In this document: one piece after another, positions 27,119 through 36,473 of the stretch
How the letters are laid out: each line of letters starts with the position of its first letter
Numbering within the stretch: position 1 is the stretch's first letter
Source of the DNA: Nitrosopumilus sp. b3
GTDB taxonomy: Archaea; Thermoproteota; Nitrososphaeria; Nitrososphaerales; Nitrosopumilaceae
Assembly: GCF_014078525.1 (NCBI RefSeq)
Contig: NZ_MU078698.1
Coordinates: forward strand, 16,263-80,262
Length of the DNA stretch: 64,000 nucleotides
Direction of reading: 5' to 3'
Position numbers and translations under genes: made by a program
Notes under the pieces: model-generated
The model's input: only the letters and a program-made list of their open reading frames with translations
The model's database searches: none
Told to the model about the DNA's origin: nothing

Positions 27119-27414
27119 TGAAGTTTTCAGTACGTGTAACTGAATATCAAAAAAATATGATGCTAAATATTTGTGATGCTGAATTATTAGGTAAAAAAAT
27201 CACTCAAGATGAATTAAACATGCATATCAGTGAGAGCTATTATGGTGAAAGATTTGTTGAGAAAGAAGAAGCACAAGATTTACTAAAACAGTCGTCAATC
27301 ATTAATATGGTTGGGAAGGAAACCATTTCATTATCCATTGAACTTGGAGTAGGGTCTGAAAATGGAATTAAAACAATTTCAGGTATTCCATTTCTAATTG
27401 TTTTTAATATGTAA
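27118..27414 (+). CDS. DUF424 protein, 98 aa
   Basis: The sequence MKFSVRVTEYQKNMMLNICD with the following LLGKKI and SYYGERFV matches archaeal DUF424, a small family usually next to aIF2-beta. Function unknown; context suggests translation. The start codon overlaps the stop of the upstream gene by one base. Confidence 0.8.
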   Translation: MKFSVRVTEYQKNMMLNICDAELLGKKITQDELNMHISESYYGERFVEKEEAQDLLKQSSIINMVGKETISLSIELGVGSENGIKTISGIPFLIVFNM

Positions 27415-27497
27415 TATTTTGATTATCTTAATTTTTAATTCTTTGATTGTTTTTGATAAAAGAAATCTCTTTTATCTAGTATCTTCAACAAAATCTA

Positions 27498-28322
27498 TTG
27501 CGCAATGATATGAATTCTGATGATATTATGTCTGACGATTTACTTTTTGATGATTTAAGTAGAAAGATAGAATCAAAAATTGATAAAAAATTAATTTTCA
27601 AATCAAAACGTGGAGGTTTGAAAGATGGATTCAAAAAAGGCAAAGTCATCAATGAAGTTTTGGATAAACCTACTGTCATGACTTTGTATAAAATGATAAA
27701 AGATCATATTATTTCATATGTTAATGGGGCAATTAGTGCTGGAAAAGAATCTGTACTTTTTTGGGGTGTTGATAACGACGATGTTGATGTGGCCCTTAAA
27801 ATTTATCTAATTAGTACCTCTAATTTCAAAAAGAGGGAACCCTATATCTTAGGTGATCCTAGATTCTCTCATATCAAAAAAGGTACAAAAAATTTAGTTC
27901 ATCTATGGGCCAAAAAAGAATTTCGTAACCTAACTCAATGTTATGAGGCTGGAATCCCTGTTCCCAGACCGCTTCATCTTACAAAAAATGTTCTTGTTAT
28001 GGAGTTTATTGGTCAAGGCGGAGCTCCTTCAAAATCATTACTAACATCAGAAGTAAACGAAGGTGATTATATTCAAGCAATTACTATCGTCAAGGATCTT
28101 TACAATAAAGCAAAATTGGTACATGGTGATTTTTCTGAATATAATATTTTTAAAACAGATAATGGATTGATAGTTTTTGATTTAGGATCTGGAGTTGATC
28201 TGAGACATCCTAATGCTCAAGAATTTCTTAAAAGAGATATTAATAACATTACAAAATTCTTTCATAAAAGAGGAATTTCTGTTGAAGATCCAGATGAAAT
28301 ATTTGAGGAAATAGTAAAATGA
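27498..28322 (+). CDS. RIO1-family serine/threonine kinase
   Basis: The 274-residue protein has the RIO fold: ALKIYLISTSNFKKREPYI (Lys and the RIO1 motif), EFRNLTQCYEAGIPVPRP, VMEFIGQGG, LVHGDFSEYNIF (catalytic Asp) and IVFDLGSGVDLRHPNA (metal Asp). RIO1 matures the small ribosomal subunit. The start is TTG with a CTTTTAT box ~28 bp upstream. Its stop overlaps the KH gene ATG. Confidence 0.93.
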   Translation: MRNDMNSDDIMSDDLLFDDLSRKIESKIDKKLIFKSKRGGLKDGFKKGKVINEVLDKPTVMTLYKMIKDHIISYVNGAISAGKESVLFWGVDNDDVDVALKIYLISTSNFKKREPYILGDPRFSHIKKGTKNLVHLWAKKEFRNLTQCYEAGIPVPRPLHLTKNVLVMEFIGQGGAPSKSLLTSEVNEGDYIQAITIVKDLYNKAKLVHGDFSEYNIFKTDNGLIVFDLGSGVDLRHPNAQEFLKRDINNITKFFHKRGISVEDPDEIFEEIVK

Positions 28323-28891
28323 GTTTTGAAAAACTAATTCGTATTCCAAATGATAGAATAGCCGTTCTAATTGGAAAAGCAGGTAGTGTAAAAACAAAAA
28401 TTGAAACTACTTGCAATGTATCTTTAGACATTGATGGTGAAACTGGAGAAGTTTTCATAAAAACTCAAGGTGATGTTGAAAAAATTCAACCATTCAAAGC
28501 AATGGAAATTGTTACAGCTATTGGTAGGGGTTTCTCACCTGAAAATGCTTTGACTTTACTACAAGGTGAAAATGCATTACATGTAATTGATCTAAGAGAA
28601 TTTACTGGAAAATCTAATGCAAATGTTGAAAGGATAAAAGGGAGGATCATTGGAGAAGGTGGTAGAGCTAGACGAAACATGGAAAATCTTAGTGGTACTC
28701 ATATCTCAGTTTATGGAAAAACTGTTTCAATTATTGGTGATTCAAGTAAATTACGATTAGCAGTAGATGCCATATCTTCTATTTCAAGTGGAAGTATGCA
28801 TGGAGCTGTATACACTAAGTTGGAAGCTGCCAACCGCAGAGATAAACAAGAAAAAATGAAATTATGGGAAGATCAAGATGTCTTTGATTAA
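28319..28891 (+). CDS. KH-domain ribosome-assembly protein (Pno1/Krr1/Dim2 type)
   Basis: Two KH domains: IRIPNDRIAVLIGKAGSVK at the start, and a second with IKGRIIGEGGRARRNMENL (GxxG loop GEGG). The arrangement matches archaeal Pno1/Dim2 homologues that bind the 3' end of 16S rRNA and recruit RIO1. It overlaps RIO1 by 4 bp and top6B by 14 bp. Confidence 0.88.
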   Translation: MSFEKLIRIPNDRIAVLIGKAGSVKTKIETTCNVSLDIDGETGEVFIKTQGDVEKIQPFKAMEIVTAIGRGFSPENALTLLQGENALHVIDLREFTGKSNANVERIKGRIIGEGGRARRNMENLSGTHISVYGKTVSIIGDSSKLRLAVDAISSISSGSMHGAVYTKLEAANRRDKQEKMKLWEDQDVFD

Positions 28892-30752
28892 AGAAAAATT
28901 CAATCAAATATCGCCTAGTGAGTTCTTTTACAGCAATCGTGATTTGGCTGGATTTAGTAACCCTACACGCTCACTATATACTGCTGTTAGAGAATTTGTT
29001 GAAAATGCACTAGATGCCTGTGATCAAAAAGGAATTCTTCCAGATGTTCATTTAACAATAAAGGCAGTTGATCCTGATAAATCAGATCCTAAACCTTACA
29101 TCTTAACTGTAAAAGATAATGGACCTGGAATAGACCCTGAACACATCCCTCTTGCATTTGGAACCGTATTGTATGGTTCAAAATTTGGATTAAAACAAGC
29201 TAGAGGAATGTTTGGATTGGGTGCAACCATGGCAATTTTATATGGACAAATTACAACTAACAAACCTGTTACTGTAAAGAGTTCTATCGATGGACAAACT
29301 CAAGATGAATTTGAATTGTTACTTGACATTCAAAAAAATAAACCCGTAATTGTAAAGCATAATACGAAACAAGTATCTAAAAAAGGTCTTTCAGTAAGTA
29401 TTTGTTTAGAAGGTGATTATTCAAAAGCAGGAAATAAAATTAGAGATTATGTCTATGAGACTTCTTTGATTACTCCATATGCATCAATAACTTTTGATGA
29501 TCCAAAAGGGGAAAAATTCTCACATCCGCGTTTTGTAAAAGATATTCCTCCACCTCCAACAATCATCCGACCTCATCCACATGGAATTGATGTGGAACGA
29601 ATTCGAAGAATGATTGTTGAATCGCAATTTGAAATTCCTAACATTGATGACGCAATGATTGAAAAAGTTAGAAAAGATTTGGGTCTATCTGTAAAGAATC
29701 TAAGTTTTACCTCAATAATGGATAAAGCAAAGAAAAAATGGAAAACACTTTCACGTCAAGTTAGAGTGGTGATTGCTTTGATGTCATTTTTAAAAATGGA
29801 TTTTGAAAAACTAAACAAAATTAAAATTGAAGACATTGATATGCCAAACAAAAAATTATTCTATTGGGATTTTGGAGATTCTCAATCAAAATCTGTAGAG
29901 ATGGATCCTGAAAGTCAATATTTTAAACAATTAACCAATACTGTTCAGGGTGAACCCCTTACAACATTTTTGACTAAACGATTTCAAAGAATAGGTCCAA
30001 CTACTGCACTAAAATTTGCAGAATTTTCAGGATTTAAACCTGAAAAACGAATGGGAACAATGACCAATCAAGAATTAGTTAATCTTAGTGATTCACTTCA
30101 AAAATTTGAAGATTTTCTTGCTCCTGATCCTAGTTGCCTTGCACCTTTAGGAGAAGGACCTTTGGAAAAAGGAATTCAAAAATTCTTTAATCCTGATTTT
30201 GCTGCTGTAGTTCAGCGTCCTGCATCTGCATATTCTGGATTTCCTTTCATTATTGAGATGGGGATTGCATATGGTGGTGATATTAAGACTGGTGGACCAC
30301 ATGTGTATCGATATGCAAATAGAATTCCATTACTCTATGATGAAGGAAGTGATGTTGTTCTCAAAGTTGTCAATGACACTGATTGGGGTAGATACAAGAT
30401 TAAAGGTGATCCTCCATTCATCATTGTATCTCATATTTGTTCTACTAGAATTCCGTATAAAACCGCTGGAAAAGAAAATGTTGCAGATAGACCTGAAATA
30501 GAAAGAGAATTGAGATTGGGATTACAATACTTGTCTAGAAAATTAGCAGCATACATGTCCAAACGAGGTCAAGCTGACATGGCAAAAAAGAGAGCAAATC
30601 TTTATGCAAAATATATTCCATTGATTGCTGAGTTTTGTACAGAGCTATCTGGTAAGAAAAAAGAACCTGATTATAAGAAAGTATTAGAAATTGAAAGTAT
30701 AGATGAAACTAAAAAACCCGTAGAGGAGGAAAATAAAGTTGAAAACAAATAA
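28878..30752 (+). CDS. top6B: DNA topoisomerase VI subunit B
   Basis: The 624-residue protein carries the GHKL ATPase: EFVENALDAC (N box), DNGPGID (G1), GMFGLGATMAILYG (G2), then an H2TH region and a transducer domain with the switch lysine. With subunit A it relaxes and decatenates DNA by double-strand passage. It overlaps top6A by 14 bp. Confidence 0.97.
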   Translation: MSLIKEKFNQISPSEFFYSNRDLAGFSNPTRSLYTAVREFVENALDACDQKGILPDVHLTIKAVDPDKSDPKPYILTVKDNGPGIDPEHIPLAFGTVLYGSKFGLKQARGMFGLGATMAILYGQITTNKPVTVKSSIDGQTQDEFELLLDIQKNKPVIVKHNTKQVSKKGLSVSICLEGDYSKAGNKIRDYVYETSLITPYASITFDDPKGEKFSHPRFVKDIPPPPTIIRPHPHGIDVERIRRMIVESQFEIPNIDDAMIEKVRKDLGLSVKNLSFTSIMDKAKKKWKTLSRQVRVVIALMSFLKMDFEKLNKIKIEDIDMPNKKLFYWDFGDSQSKSVEMDPESQYFKQLTNTVQGEPLTTFLTKRFQRIGPTTALKFAEFSGFKPEKRMGTMTNQELVNLSDSLQKFEDFLAPDPSCLAPLGEGPLEKGIQKFFNPDFAAVVQRPASAYSGFPFIIEMGIAYGGDIKTGGPHVYRYANRIPLLYDEGSDVVLKVVNDTDWGRYKIKGDPPFIIVSHICSTRIPYKTAGKENVADRPEIERELRLGLQYLSRKLAAYMSKRGQADMAKKRANLYAKYIPLIAEFCTELSGKKKEPDYKKVLEIESIDETKKPVEEENKVENK

Positions 30753-31857
30753 AGAAAAAACTAAGATTAAAGAACGAAGCAAAAAAGCTGATGCAAAACA
30801 AAAGAACATTCTTGAGATGCTTAAAAGTCATGGTGCAAAAATATATGATGATTTAGATAATGGACAATTTCCAAAATTCTCTATTCCAAGTAGATCTGTG
30901 AGTAACATTGTTTATGATAAAAAATTAAGACAATACATTCTAGGAAGTAATTCAGCTATTAGAAGTTCTAGGAACTCCTCTCAGTTACGATCTTTTACAC
31001 AATTGATGTGGCTTGCATTCTTTGCAAATAGACTTACTAAAGAAAAAAAATCATCTACCTTAAGAGATGTCTATTACTCATCTCAAGCTTTCGCAATTGA
31101 ATTTGAAGATCAGTCAGAATCTGATAACATTATTGTTGATTTAGAAGCAGTAACTTCAAAACCACGAGAAGATTTTCACATCTTTCCAGAGGAAAGAAGC
31201 TCCATCTTTGGTGATTTGAATATTGAATATACTATTCCTGGATATGAAGGAAAAACTATGAACTTATCAAACCACCCTGATGGATATTCAATTGGTCCTA
31301 GTTTGACTACTGCAGAATTAGTGGATACTAGTGCTGAAATTGTAATTGCAATTGAAAAAGGTGGTCTCTTTACTAGATTTGTTGAAGAACAAGTTGATAA
31401 AAAATTCAAATCCATTATAATTAACACTGGTGGTCAAGCTCCCCGTTCAACTAGAACTTTGCTAAAAAGACTTCATGAAGAAATGAACTTACCTGTAATT
31501 GTACTTACAGATGGTGATGTGTATGGGGAACATATTGCAATGGTCATTAAATCTGGTTCTGCAAATGCAGCACATCTAAGAGAGCTAACTGTTCCTGATG
31601 CTAAATGGGTTGGTGTTTGGGCTACTGATATTGAAAAATACAAATTACCAACAATTCCTATGACTGAATCTGACATTAAACGATGTTATGATTTGCAAAA
31701 AGATCCTAGATATGAAGATGGAATTTGGAAAAAAGAACTTGATGTCTTTTTAAGACTAAAACGAAAAGCAGAATTAGAAGCTTTCTCAAAATACGGTCTT
31801 ACCAATATTACTGAAAAATATCTGCCACAAAAATTAGAATTAGCAAAAAGTCTATAG
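30739..31857 (+). CDS. top6A: DNA topoisomerase VI subunit A (Spo11 family)
   Basis: The 372-residue protein has the catalytic-tyrosine segment TLRDVYYSSQAF (Y112/Y113) and the Toprim motifs IVIAIEKGG (Glu) and VLTDGDVYGEHI (DxD). It makes the transient double-strand break used by topoisomerase VI. The start is TTG inside the end of top6B. It is the last gene of the forward run. Confidence 0.97.
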   Translation: MKTNKEKTKIKERSKKADAKQKNILEMLKSHGAKIYDDLDNGQFPKFSIPSRSVSNIVYDKKLRQYILGSNSAIRSSRNSSQLRSFTQLMWLAFFANRLTKEKKSSTLRDVYYSSQAFAIEFEDQSESDNIIVDLEAVTSKPREDFHIFPEERSSIFGDLNIEYTIPGYEGKTMNLSNHPDGYSIGPSLTTAELVDTSAEIVIAIEKGGLFTRFVEEQVDKKFKSIIINTGGQAPRSTRTLLKRLHEEMNLPVIVLTDGDVYGEHIAMVIKSGSANAAHLRELTVPDAKWVGVWATDIEKYKLPTIPMTESDIKRCYDLQKDPRYEDGIWKKELDVFLRLKRKAELEAFSKYGLTNITEKYLPQKLELAKSL

Positions 31858-32340
31858 CTATTTTATTCGAAGTGTTAACACACCATTTCTATATTTGAAA
31901 TCAAATATCTGCATGTCGTTTGCTCCTTCAATTGGAACTTCTTTTGAGAATCCTGCAGTTCCGCGAATATATAGAATTCCATCTACTAATCTTACAGCAA
32001 TTTTATCTTCTGGACCTGGTACTTCTGCAACAAAAACAAATTCTCCTTCTCCTTTTATCAAATCATATACCCAATTCTTTGTTTCTTGTTCTCTTGCTTG
32101 AGTGTAAAGTGGTTTTTGATCCTTTGTCATTCTCTTTAGTACTTTAACCCAATAAAACATTGTTAAAGCAGCAGCACCAATTAGGATGAAACTTACAAAA
32201 CCTGAATCTGCTCTTTGTGTCATGATGTAGATAATTCCCAAAAATAAAATCACAATAATTGGAATAACAAAATTTAATGATTGTTCATTTGAATATGCTC
32301 CCTTATAGCTTGCCAAACAGTAAAAATTTGACTTTACCAA
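31858..32340 (-). CDS. Membrane protein with Hsp20-like domain
   Basis: Two TM segments (about 24-40 and 47-67) precede a C-terminal beta domain: EFVFVAEVPGPEDKIAVRL, YIRGTAGFSKEVPIEG and FKYRNGVLTLRI, the layout of alpha-crystallin/Hsp20 domains. Membrane-anchored sHsp-like proteins are uncommon. The start is uncertain: TTG at 32340 is the longest, and shorter TTG starts exist. Confidence 0.6.
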   Translation of the reverse strand: MVKSNFYCLASYKGAYSNEQSLNFVIPIIVILFLGIIYIMTQRADSGFVSFILIGAAALTMFYWVKVLKRMTKDQKPLYTQAREQETKNWVYDLIKGEGEFVFVAEVPGPEDKIAVRLVDGILYIRGTAGFSKEVPIEGANDMQIFDFKYRNGVLTLRIK

Positions 32341-32405
32341 ATATAAAGTATCTTTGGTATTGCGACAACCATGTCCTTTATCTGTACTTTAATTGTATAT
32401 CATTC

Positions 32406-33767
32406 ATGGAAATACATCCTGATGAAATCACAAAATCAAAGAACAATCCATTGGAATTATTCTACTCTTCAATGAGGGCTGAGGCTACAAGAGTCGATTA
32501 TGATAGAAAATTGCGCAAGGTTCTCTGTGAGTTCTTCAAACCCATCCTAAAAGGTGATCCAGAATTAGTCAAAAGAACAGAATCTGAATATCAAACCAAG
32601 AAAAGAGGTGTCAAACGAAAGTTTTCAGACGCTGATTTTGAAGTACGTGCTGCAGAGTTTGTCAAAAGAGCAAAAGAAGACACTGATTGGGCAGAAAATG
32701 TTTTGATGAAGCTTGGTGAAAAGTTCAAGGAACGTGCAAATTTACCAAAGACTGATCCTAATTACATTAATCCTGTATCTCTAAAGAACTACTTTGTCCC
32801 AGTCCAGAAATTACTTGAAATGAATCGTGTAAATCTTGCATGGAAGATGATTCGCTCAACATTTCCTGAAATAGATGGTAAGGATGACACCAGAGAATAC
32901 ACCTATGATGAGATCAGAAAGATGTTAAACCATTGCAAAGTTATGGATAAGGTTCTAGTATTACTTGCAGCATCATCTGGAATCAGAGCAGGTGCCTTTA
33001 CATTCCAATGGAAACATGTCATTCCAATCTATCTTCATAATGAGAGATATGTTTGGGAAGAACAAGATGTTACTGAATCCGTTACTCAAAATGCACCAAT
33101 AGTTGCTGCAATGATTAGAATTTATGCTAATTCCAATTCTGAATACATTGCATTTACAACACCTGAATGCTGGAATGCCATACAAGGATATAGACAGCAA
33201 TGGATTCAAGAAATAAGACATGAACCAAAGCCTGATGATCCTTTCTTTAAGAAAAGCGGACCTTTTGTCAGAGTACTATCTGAGATGGGATTACGAAAAA
33301 GACTAGAGAGAATACTAAAGGAATCAGGTATTCGTCCACCATTACCTACTGGAGTGAGACGACATAAGGTTCCTGCATTTAATGGATTTAGAAGGTTCTT
33401 CAACAAGGCAAACAAGAAATCACTATCAAACAATTCCCTTTTGGCATCTTTAATTTTCAAGGAAACTATGATGGGACATGGCGGATTAATCCAACTAGAC
33501 AAGAACTATTTCAAATCCCATATCTACGAGTTAATTGAAGAATACGTTGATGCAGTACCCAACTTGACCATATCTACAGAATTAAGGCTACAAGCAGAAA
33601 ACAACAAGCTTTCAGAGGAAAAATCAGAACTAGAAGAAAAACTTGAAGTAGATAACAAGCAATTACGAGAAGACAATGCTGACATTAGAGAGAAATTCCA
33701 AGAGTTCAAGAAAGAGACTAGTGTGATAATAGATTGGATTCAAAAACAAAAGGACGACAAAGAATAA
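32406..33767 (+). CDS. Tyrosine-recombinase-like integrase
   Basis: Starting at MEIHPDEITK the protein has 453 residues. The catalytic core shows SSGIRAGAFTFQWKHV (R194), NGFRRFFNKAN (second Arg, R329/R330), MMGHGGLI (H358) and LDKNYFKSHI (likely Tyr nucleophile Y368). A coiled coil (about 391-435) ends the protein. An N-terminal SAM-like domain would be expected at ~60-155. It marks the left end of the accessory region; the iteron-like repeats follow directly. Confidence 0.82.
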   Translation: MEIHPDEITKSKNNPLELFYSSMRAEATRVDYDRKLRKVLCEFFKPILKGDPELVKRTESEYQTKKRGVKRKFSDADFEVRAAEFVKRAKEDTDWAENVLMKLGEKFKERANLPKTDPNYINPVSLKNYFVPVQKLLEMNRVNLAWKMIRSTFPEIDGKDDTREYTYDEIRKMLNHCKVMDKVLVLLAASSGIRAGAFTFQWKHVIPIYLHNERYVWEEQDVTESVTQNAPIVAAMIRIYANSNSEYIAFTTPECWNAIQGYRQQWIQEIRHEPKPDDPFFKKSGPFVRVLSEMGLRKRLERILKESGIRPPLPTGVRRHKVPAFNGFRRFFNKANKKSLSNNSLLASLIFKETMMGHGGLIQLDKNYFKSHIYELIEEYVDAVPNLTISTELRLQAENNKLSEEKSELEEKLEVDNKQLREDNADIREKFQEFKKETSVIIDWIQKQKDDKE

Positions 33768-34256
33768 CATCATCATAAAGAATAATCCTTTGAATCTAAT
33801 TGTTTTAATGAAATTCCCTTATGGCCTTTCATGAACATTACATGCATGTTCTGTACAATGAGATAAAGTAAACTCAAAAAATAGCCTTTTGATTTTTTAT
33901 AATTTTTAGACTAGTTCCCAATCCTCATTTTCACAAGTGGCCAAATAATATAGGGTTTTGAGGAAAGTGACGATTTTGAGGATTAGTCGTAATTCGTGCC
34001 TAAAACCATCTCCTCAGTCCTCACAAATCGTCAAAATGAGGATTAAAGTGGTCAAAATGAGGACAAAATCGTCAAAACGAGGACCATTTTGAGGAATCAA
34101 ATGACGACATAACGATTTTCCCTTTTGGCATTTTTATTCTGAAATTTTCCCTTATGCTTGATTAATTTTTTAAATTGTATAACGTTTGGACATTAGGGTT
34201 TTGAACTCATAAGGAAAATCTCTATGAGAGAATTGAAAAAATATACAGTTACGTAT
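33768..34256. other. Non-coding stretch between integrase and DUF5131 gene
   Basis: About 490 bp without a convincing gene. It holds the iteron-like repeats, followed by A+T-rich sequence up to the 3' end of the DUF5131 gene. It is a candidate attachment or replication-control region. Confidence 0.6.
33921..34095. repeat. Iteron-like repeats downstream of the integrase
   Basis: The unit GTCAAAATGAGGA occurs at 34030-34042 and 34051-34063, with GTCAAAACGAGGA at 34071-34083; spacing is 21 and 20 bp, two helical turns. An inverted version ATCCTCATTTT is at 33921-33931. Related CGATTTTGAGGATTA lies at 33971-33985, GTTTTGAGGA at 33955-33964 and CATTTTGAGGA at 34085-34095. This is the pattern of protein-binding iterons or recombinase arm sites. 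Confidence 0.7.
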
Positions 34257-35096
34257 CTATTTTGAAGATATAGGGGGATTTTGCTTTCTTTTTTGAACTT
34301 CATGTTTCAAACACATCTCTGCAAAAGCGTTTTCATCAAAATTAATATTTTTTAAAGAATTTCTCTTGTTGATTTCAGGATATTCACTATATTTTCGTCT
34401 GTTGATAGTTCTTCCGCCAGATTTAGGTCTAAAGCCTCCCCATTGTTTAAAAAATACTGGTACTTCTTGTTCCTTACATTGATCAATAATTTCTTCAATC
34501 CATTCTTTCTTTACTTCTCGGTAATGATGTCCACTTTCTCCTCCAATTATAGCCCAATCAATTCCTTTTAGATTCACTTTTCCAACTGAACCAATTAGTG
34601 GTTCAAAACTAATGAATCTTGTATGGCATTTGACTTTTCGTAAGTCTTTGATTCTTGATGCATATTGTTTATTTTCAATACTTGTGCCCATCCACATGAA
34701 ATTTGGTATTTTATGACCAAAATACTCAAAAAATATCTCTGAAAACTCTGCCATTCTTTTTGGACGCTTAGTTAAGATTTGATAATCATGACGATCTGCT
34801 TGGATCATTGTTGCAAAGCATTTCCCTGTGAATTCAAATATTGAATTTTCGTGGAATAAATCGGACATACTATTTACAAAAATTTTCTTAGGTTTTTTCC
34901 ACGTTAATGGAAGATTGATGTCTGATGGGTGTTCTACATATTGAAATCCTTTCTTGTATTTTTGCTGGCCCATAGCCTTCAATCTTTTTGTTAATGTCTC
35001 TGCATAGCAGTTTTTACATCCTGGAGAAATTTTAGTACAACCACTAGTGGGATTCCACGTTGCTTCAGTCCATTCTATTTCCGATCCAATTGCCAT
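34257..35096 (-). CDS. DUF5131 / phage Gp37-Gp68 family protein with three-Cys motif
   Basis: The 279-residue protein has TSGCTKISPGCKNCYAE with C20, C27, C30 (C-x6-C-x2-C), a radical-SAM-like cluster motif, and the family blocks IFVNSMSDLFHE, YQILTKRP, WMGTSIEN, RFISFEPLIG and IIGGESG. Members occur in phages and genomic islands and pair with TcmP proteins, as here with the divergent gene at 35169. The substrate is unknown; nucleic-acid modification or a defence role is inference. Confidence 0.85.
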   Translation of the reverse strand: MAIGSEIEWTEATWNPTSGCTKISPGCKNCYAETLTKRLKAMGQQKYKKGFQYVEHPSDINLPLTWKKPKKIFVNSMSDLFHENSIFEFTGKCFATMIQADRHDYQILTKRPKRMAEFSEIFFEYFGHKIPNFMWMGTSIENKQYASRIKDLRKVKCHTRFISFEPLIGSVGKVNLKGIDWAIIGGESGHHYREVKKEWIEEIIDQCKEQEVPVFFKQWGGFRPKSGGRTINRRKYSEYPEINKRNSLKNINFDENAFAEMCLKHEVQKRKQNPPISSK

Positions 35097-35168
35097 GTTC
35101 TTAACCAGAATTTCATCCTTAAAATCTTTAAACCTCCCTTTTCATAAAGTATTAACAATTAGTATGCC

Positions 35169-36275
35169 ATGACTCATAAAAAATTACCCACAATATGGCC
35201 AATTGGCCCACACACCATAGCCAAACATCAAATCCTTGAAGAGTATCTTAAAGCATGGTTTCCAATTGTTGGGCGGTGGACTGGAAGAATTGTTTATTTG
35301 GATGGATTTGCAGGTCCTGGAAAATACAAAGATGGTGAAGATGGGTCTCCCATAATTGCTATGCGAACTGCAGTTGAACATACTATGATAAAACCCACAA
35401 CAGAAATTGTGTTTGGTTTTATTGAAAATGACAAAAAACGTTCTGAAGTTTTAAAACAAACTTTAGAAGAAAGATTTGAACAATTACCTCAAAATGTAAA
35501 GTACAATGTTATTGATTCTAATTTTGAAAAAAGCGTATGTGATATGCTAGATTCCCTAGAAGAAAACGAACAAGTGCTTGCTCCAACTTTTGCATTTATA
35601 GATCCGTTTGGTTACTCTGATTTTTCTATGAATCTTGTTAAACGTTTATTGAATTATGATAAATCTGAAGTTCTGATTACGTTTATGACTGGATTCGTAA
35701 ATAGGTTTTTAGATCCAGTTCATGAAGAAGCAGTTAGTAAATTATACGGTTCTAAAGATTTTCTTGAAGCTAAAGATATCCCAAACACAGAAGAAAGAAT
35801 TAACTTTTTGTTAAAATTATATGAAAAAAAATTAAAAGAAAACAATGGAGCAAAATATGTTCGTTCGTTCGAAATGGTTGGACATGACAACAATGTTGTT
35901 TATCATTTAATTTTTGGTACCAAACATTGGAAAGGTTTGGAAGTTATCAAAAGAGCGATGTTGAAAGTTGATAGTCGTGGAATGTATTCTTTTTCAGATA
36001 GAATTGGGTTTGGTCAAACCTTTTTTGTGAATATAAAAGAGGGTGATGATTGGATGCCTGATGCTGCTGAATTAATCTTCAAACACTTTAGAGGCCAATC
36101 AATCGAGATTGACAAAATTCATCGCTTTGTAATTACTGACACTCCTTATATGTTCAAGAAAAAAATTCTAACCTGTTTAGAAAAGAAAATACCTTCACAA
36201 ATACTTCGTGTAACTAACAGAAAAACCAAGACATTGTCTTATCCTGATAGATGTGTTGTAACATTTTCTAAATGA
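35169..36275 (+). CDS. Three-Cys-motif partner protein TcmP
   Basis: The 368-residue protein matches TcmP: IVYLDGFAGPGKYKDG (43-56, a SAM-binding motif I pattern), VFGFIENDKKR, and FAFIDPFGYSDF with DPFG at 145-148, the position of a methyltransferase DPPY-type motif. It is named after its partnership with three-Cys proteins such as the divergent DUF5131 neighbour (~70-bp shared promoter region). It is probably methyltransferase-related; activity unproven. Confidence 0.85.
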   Translation: MTHKKLPTIWPIGPHTIAKHQILEEYLKAWFPIVGRWTGRIVYLDGFAGPGKYKDGEDGSPIIAMRTAVEHTMIKPTTEIVFGFIENDKKRSEVLKQTLEERFEQLPQNVKYNVIDSNFEKSVCDMLDSLEENEQVLAPTFAFIDPFGYSDFSMNLVKRLLNYDKSEVLITFMTGFVNRFLDPVHEEAVSKLYGSKDFLEAKDIPNTEERINFLLKLYEKKLKENNGAKYVRSFEMVGHDNNVVYHLIFGTKHWKGLEVIKRAMLKVDSRGMYSFSDRIGFGQTFFVNIKEGDDWMPDAAELIFKHFRGQSIEIDKIHRFVITDTPYMFKKKILTCLEKKIPSQILRVTNRKTKTLSYPDRCVVTFSK

Positions 36276-36356
36276 TTAATATCAAGAGAGTGTTTAACCA
36301 AACAAAAAATTCCCCTTCAGAGATTTAGATATAATTTCAACCAAATTAAAGTACAA

Positions 36357-36415
36357 AATTGTGACATTCTATTATCAAGTATTAACAAACTGCAAATATT
36401 TTATTAAAAATATGG
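36357..36415. repeat. Dispersed A+T-rich repeat, copy 1
   Basis: Contains CAAATATTTTATTAAAAAT (from 36393) within a ~55-bp segment that is similar, though not identical, to 43637-43690, including GACA at the left and GGC at the right. Both lie at the 3' side of minus-strand genes. Nature unknown. Confidence 0.4.
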
Positions 36416-36473
36416 CTGGCCCGATAAGAAAACCAAATATTCTCCTACTGGTAAATTCCATGTTTTTTAATAC

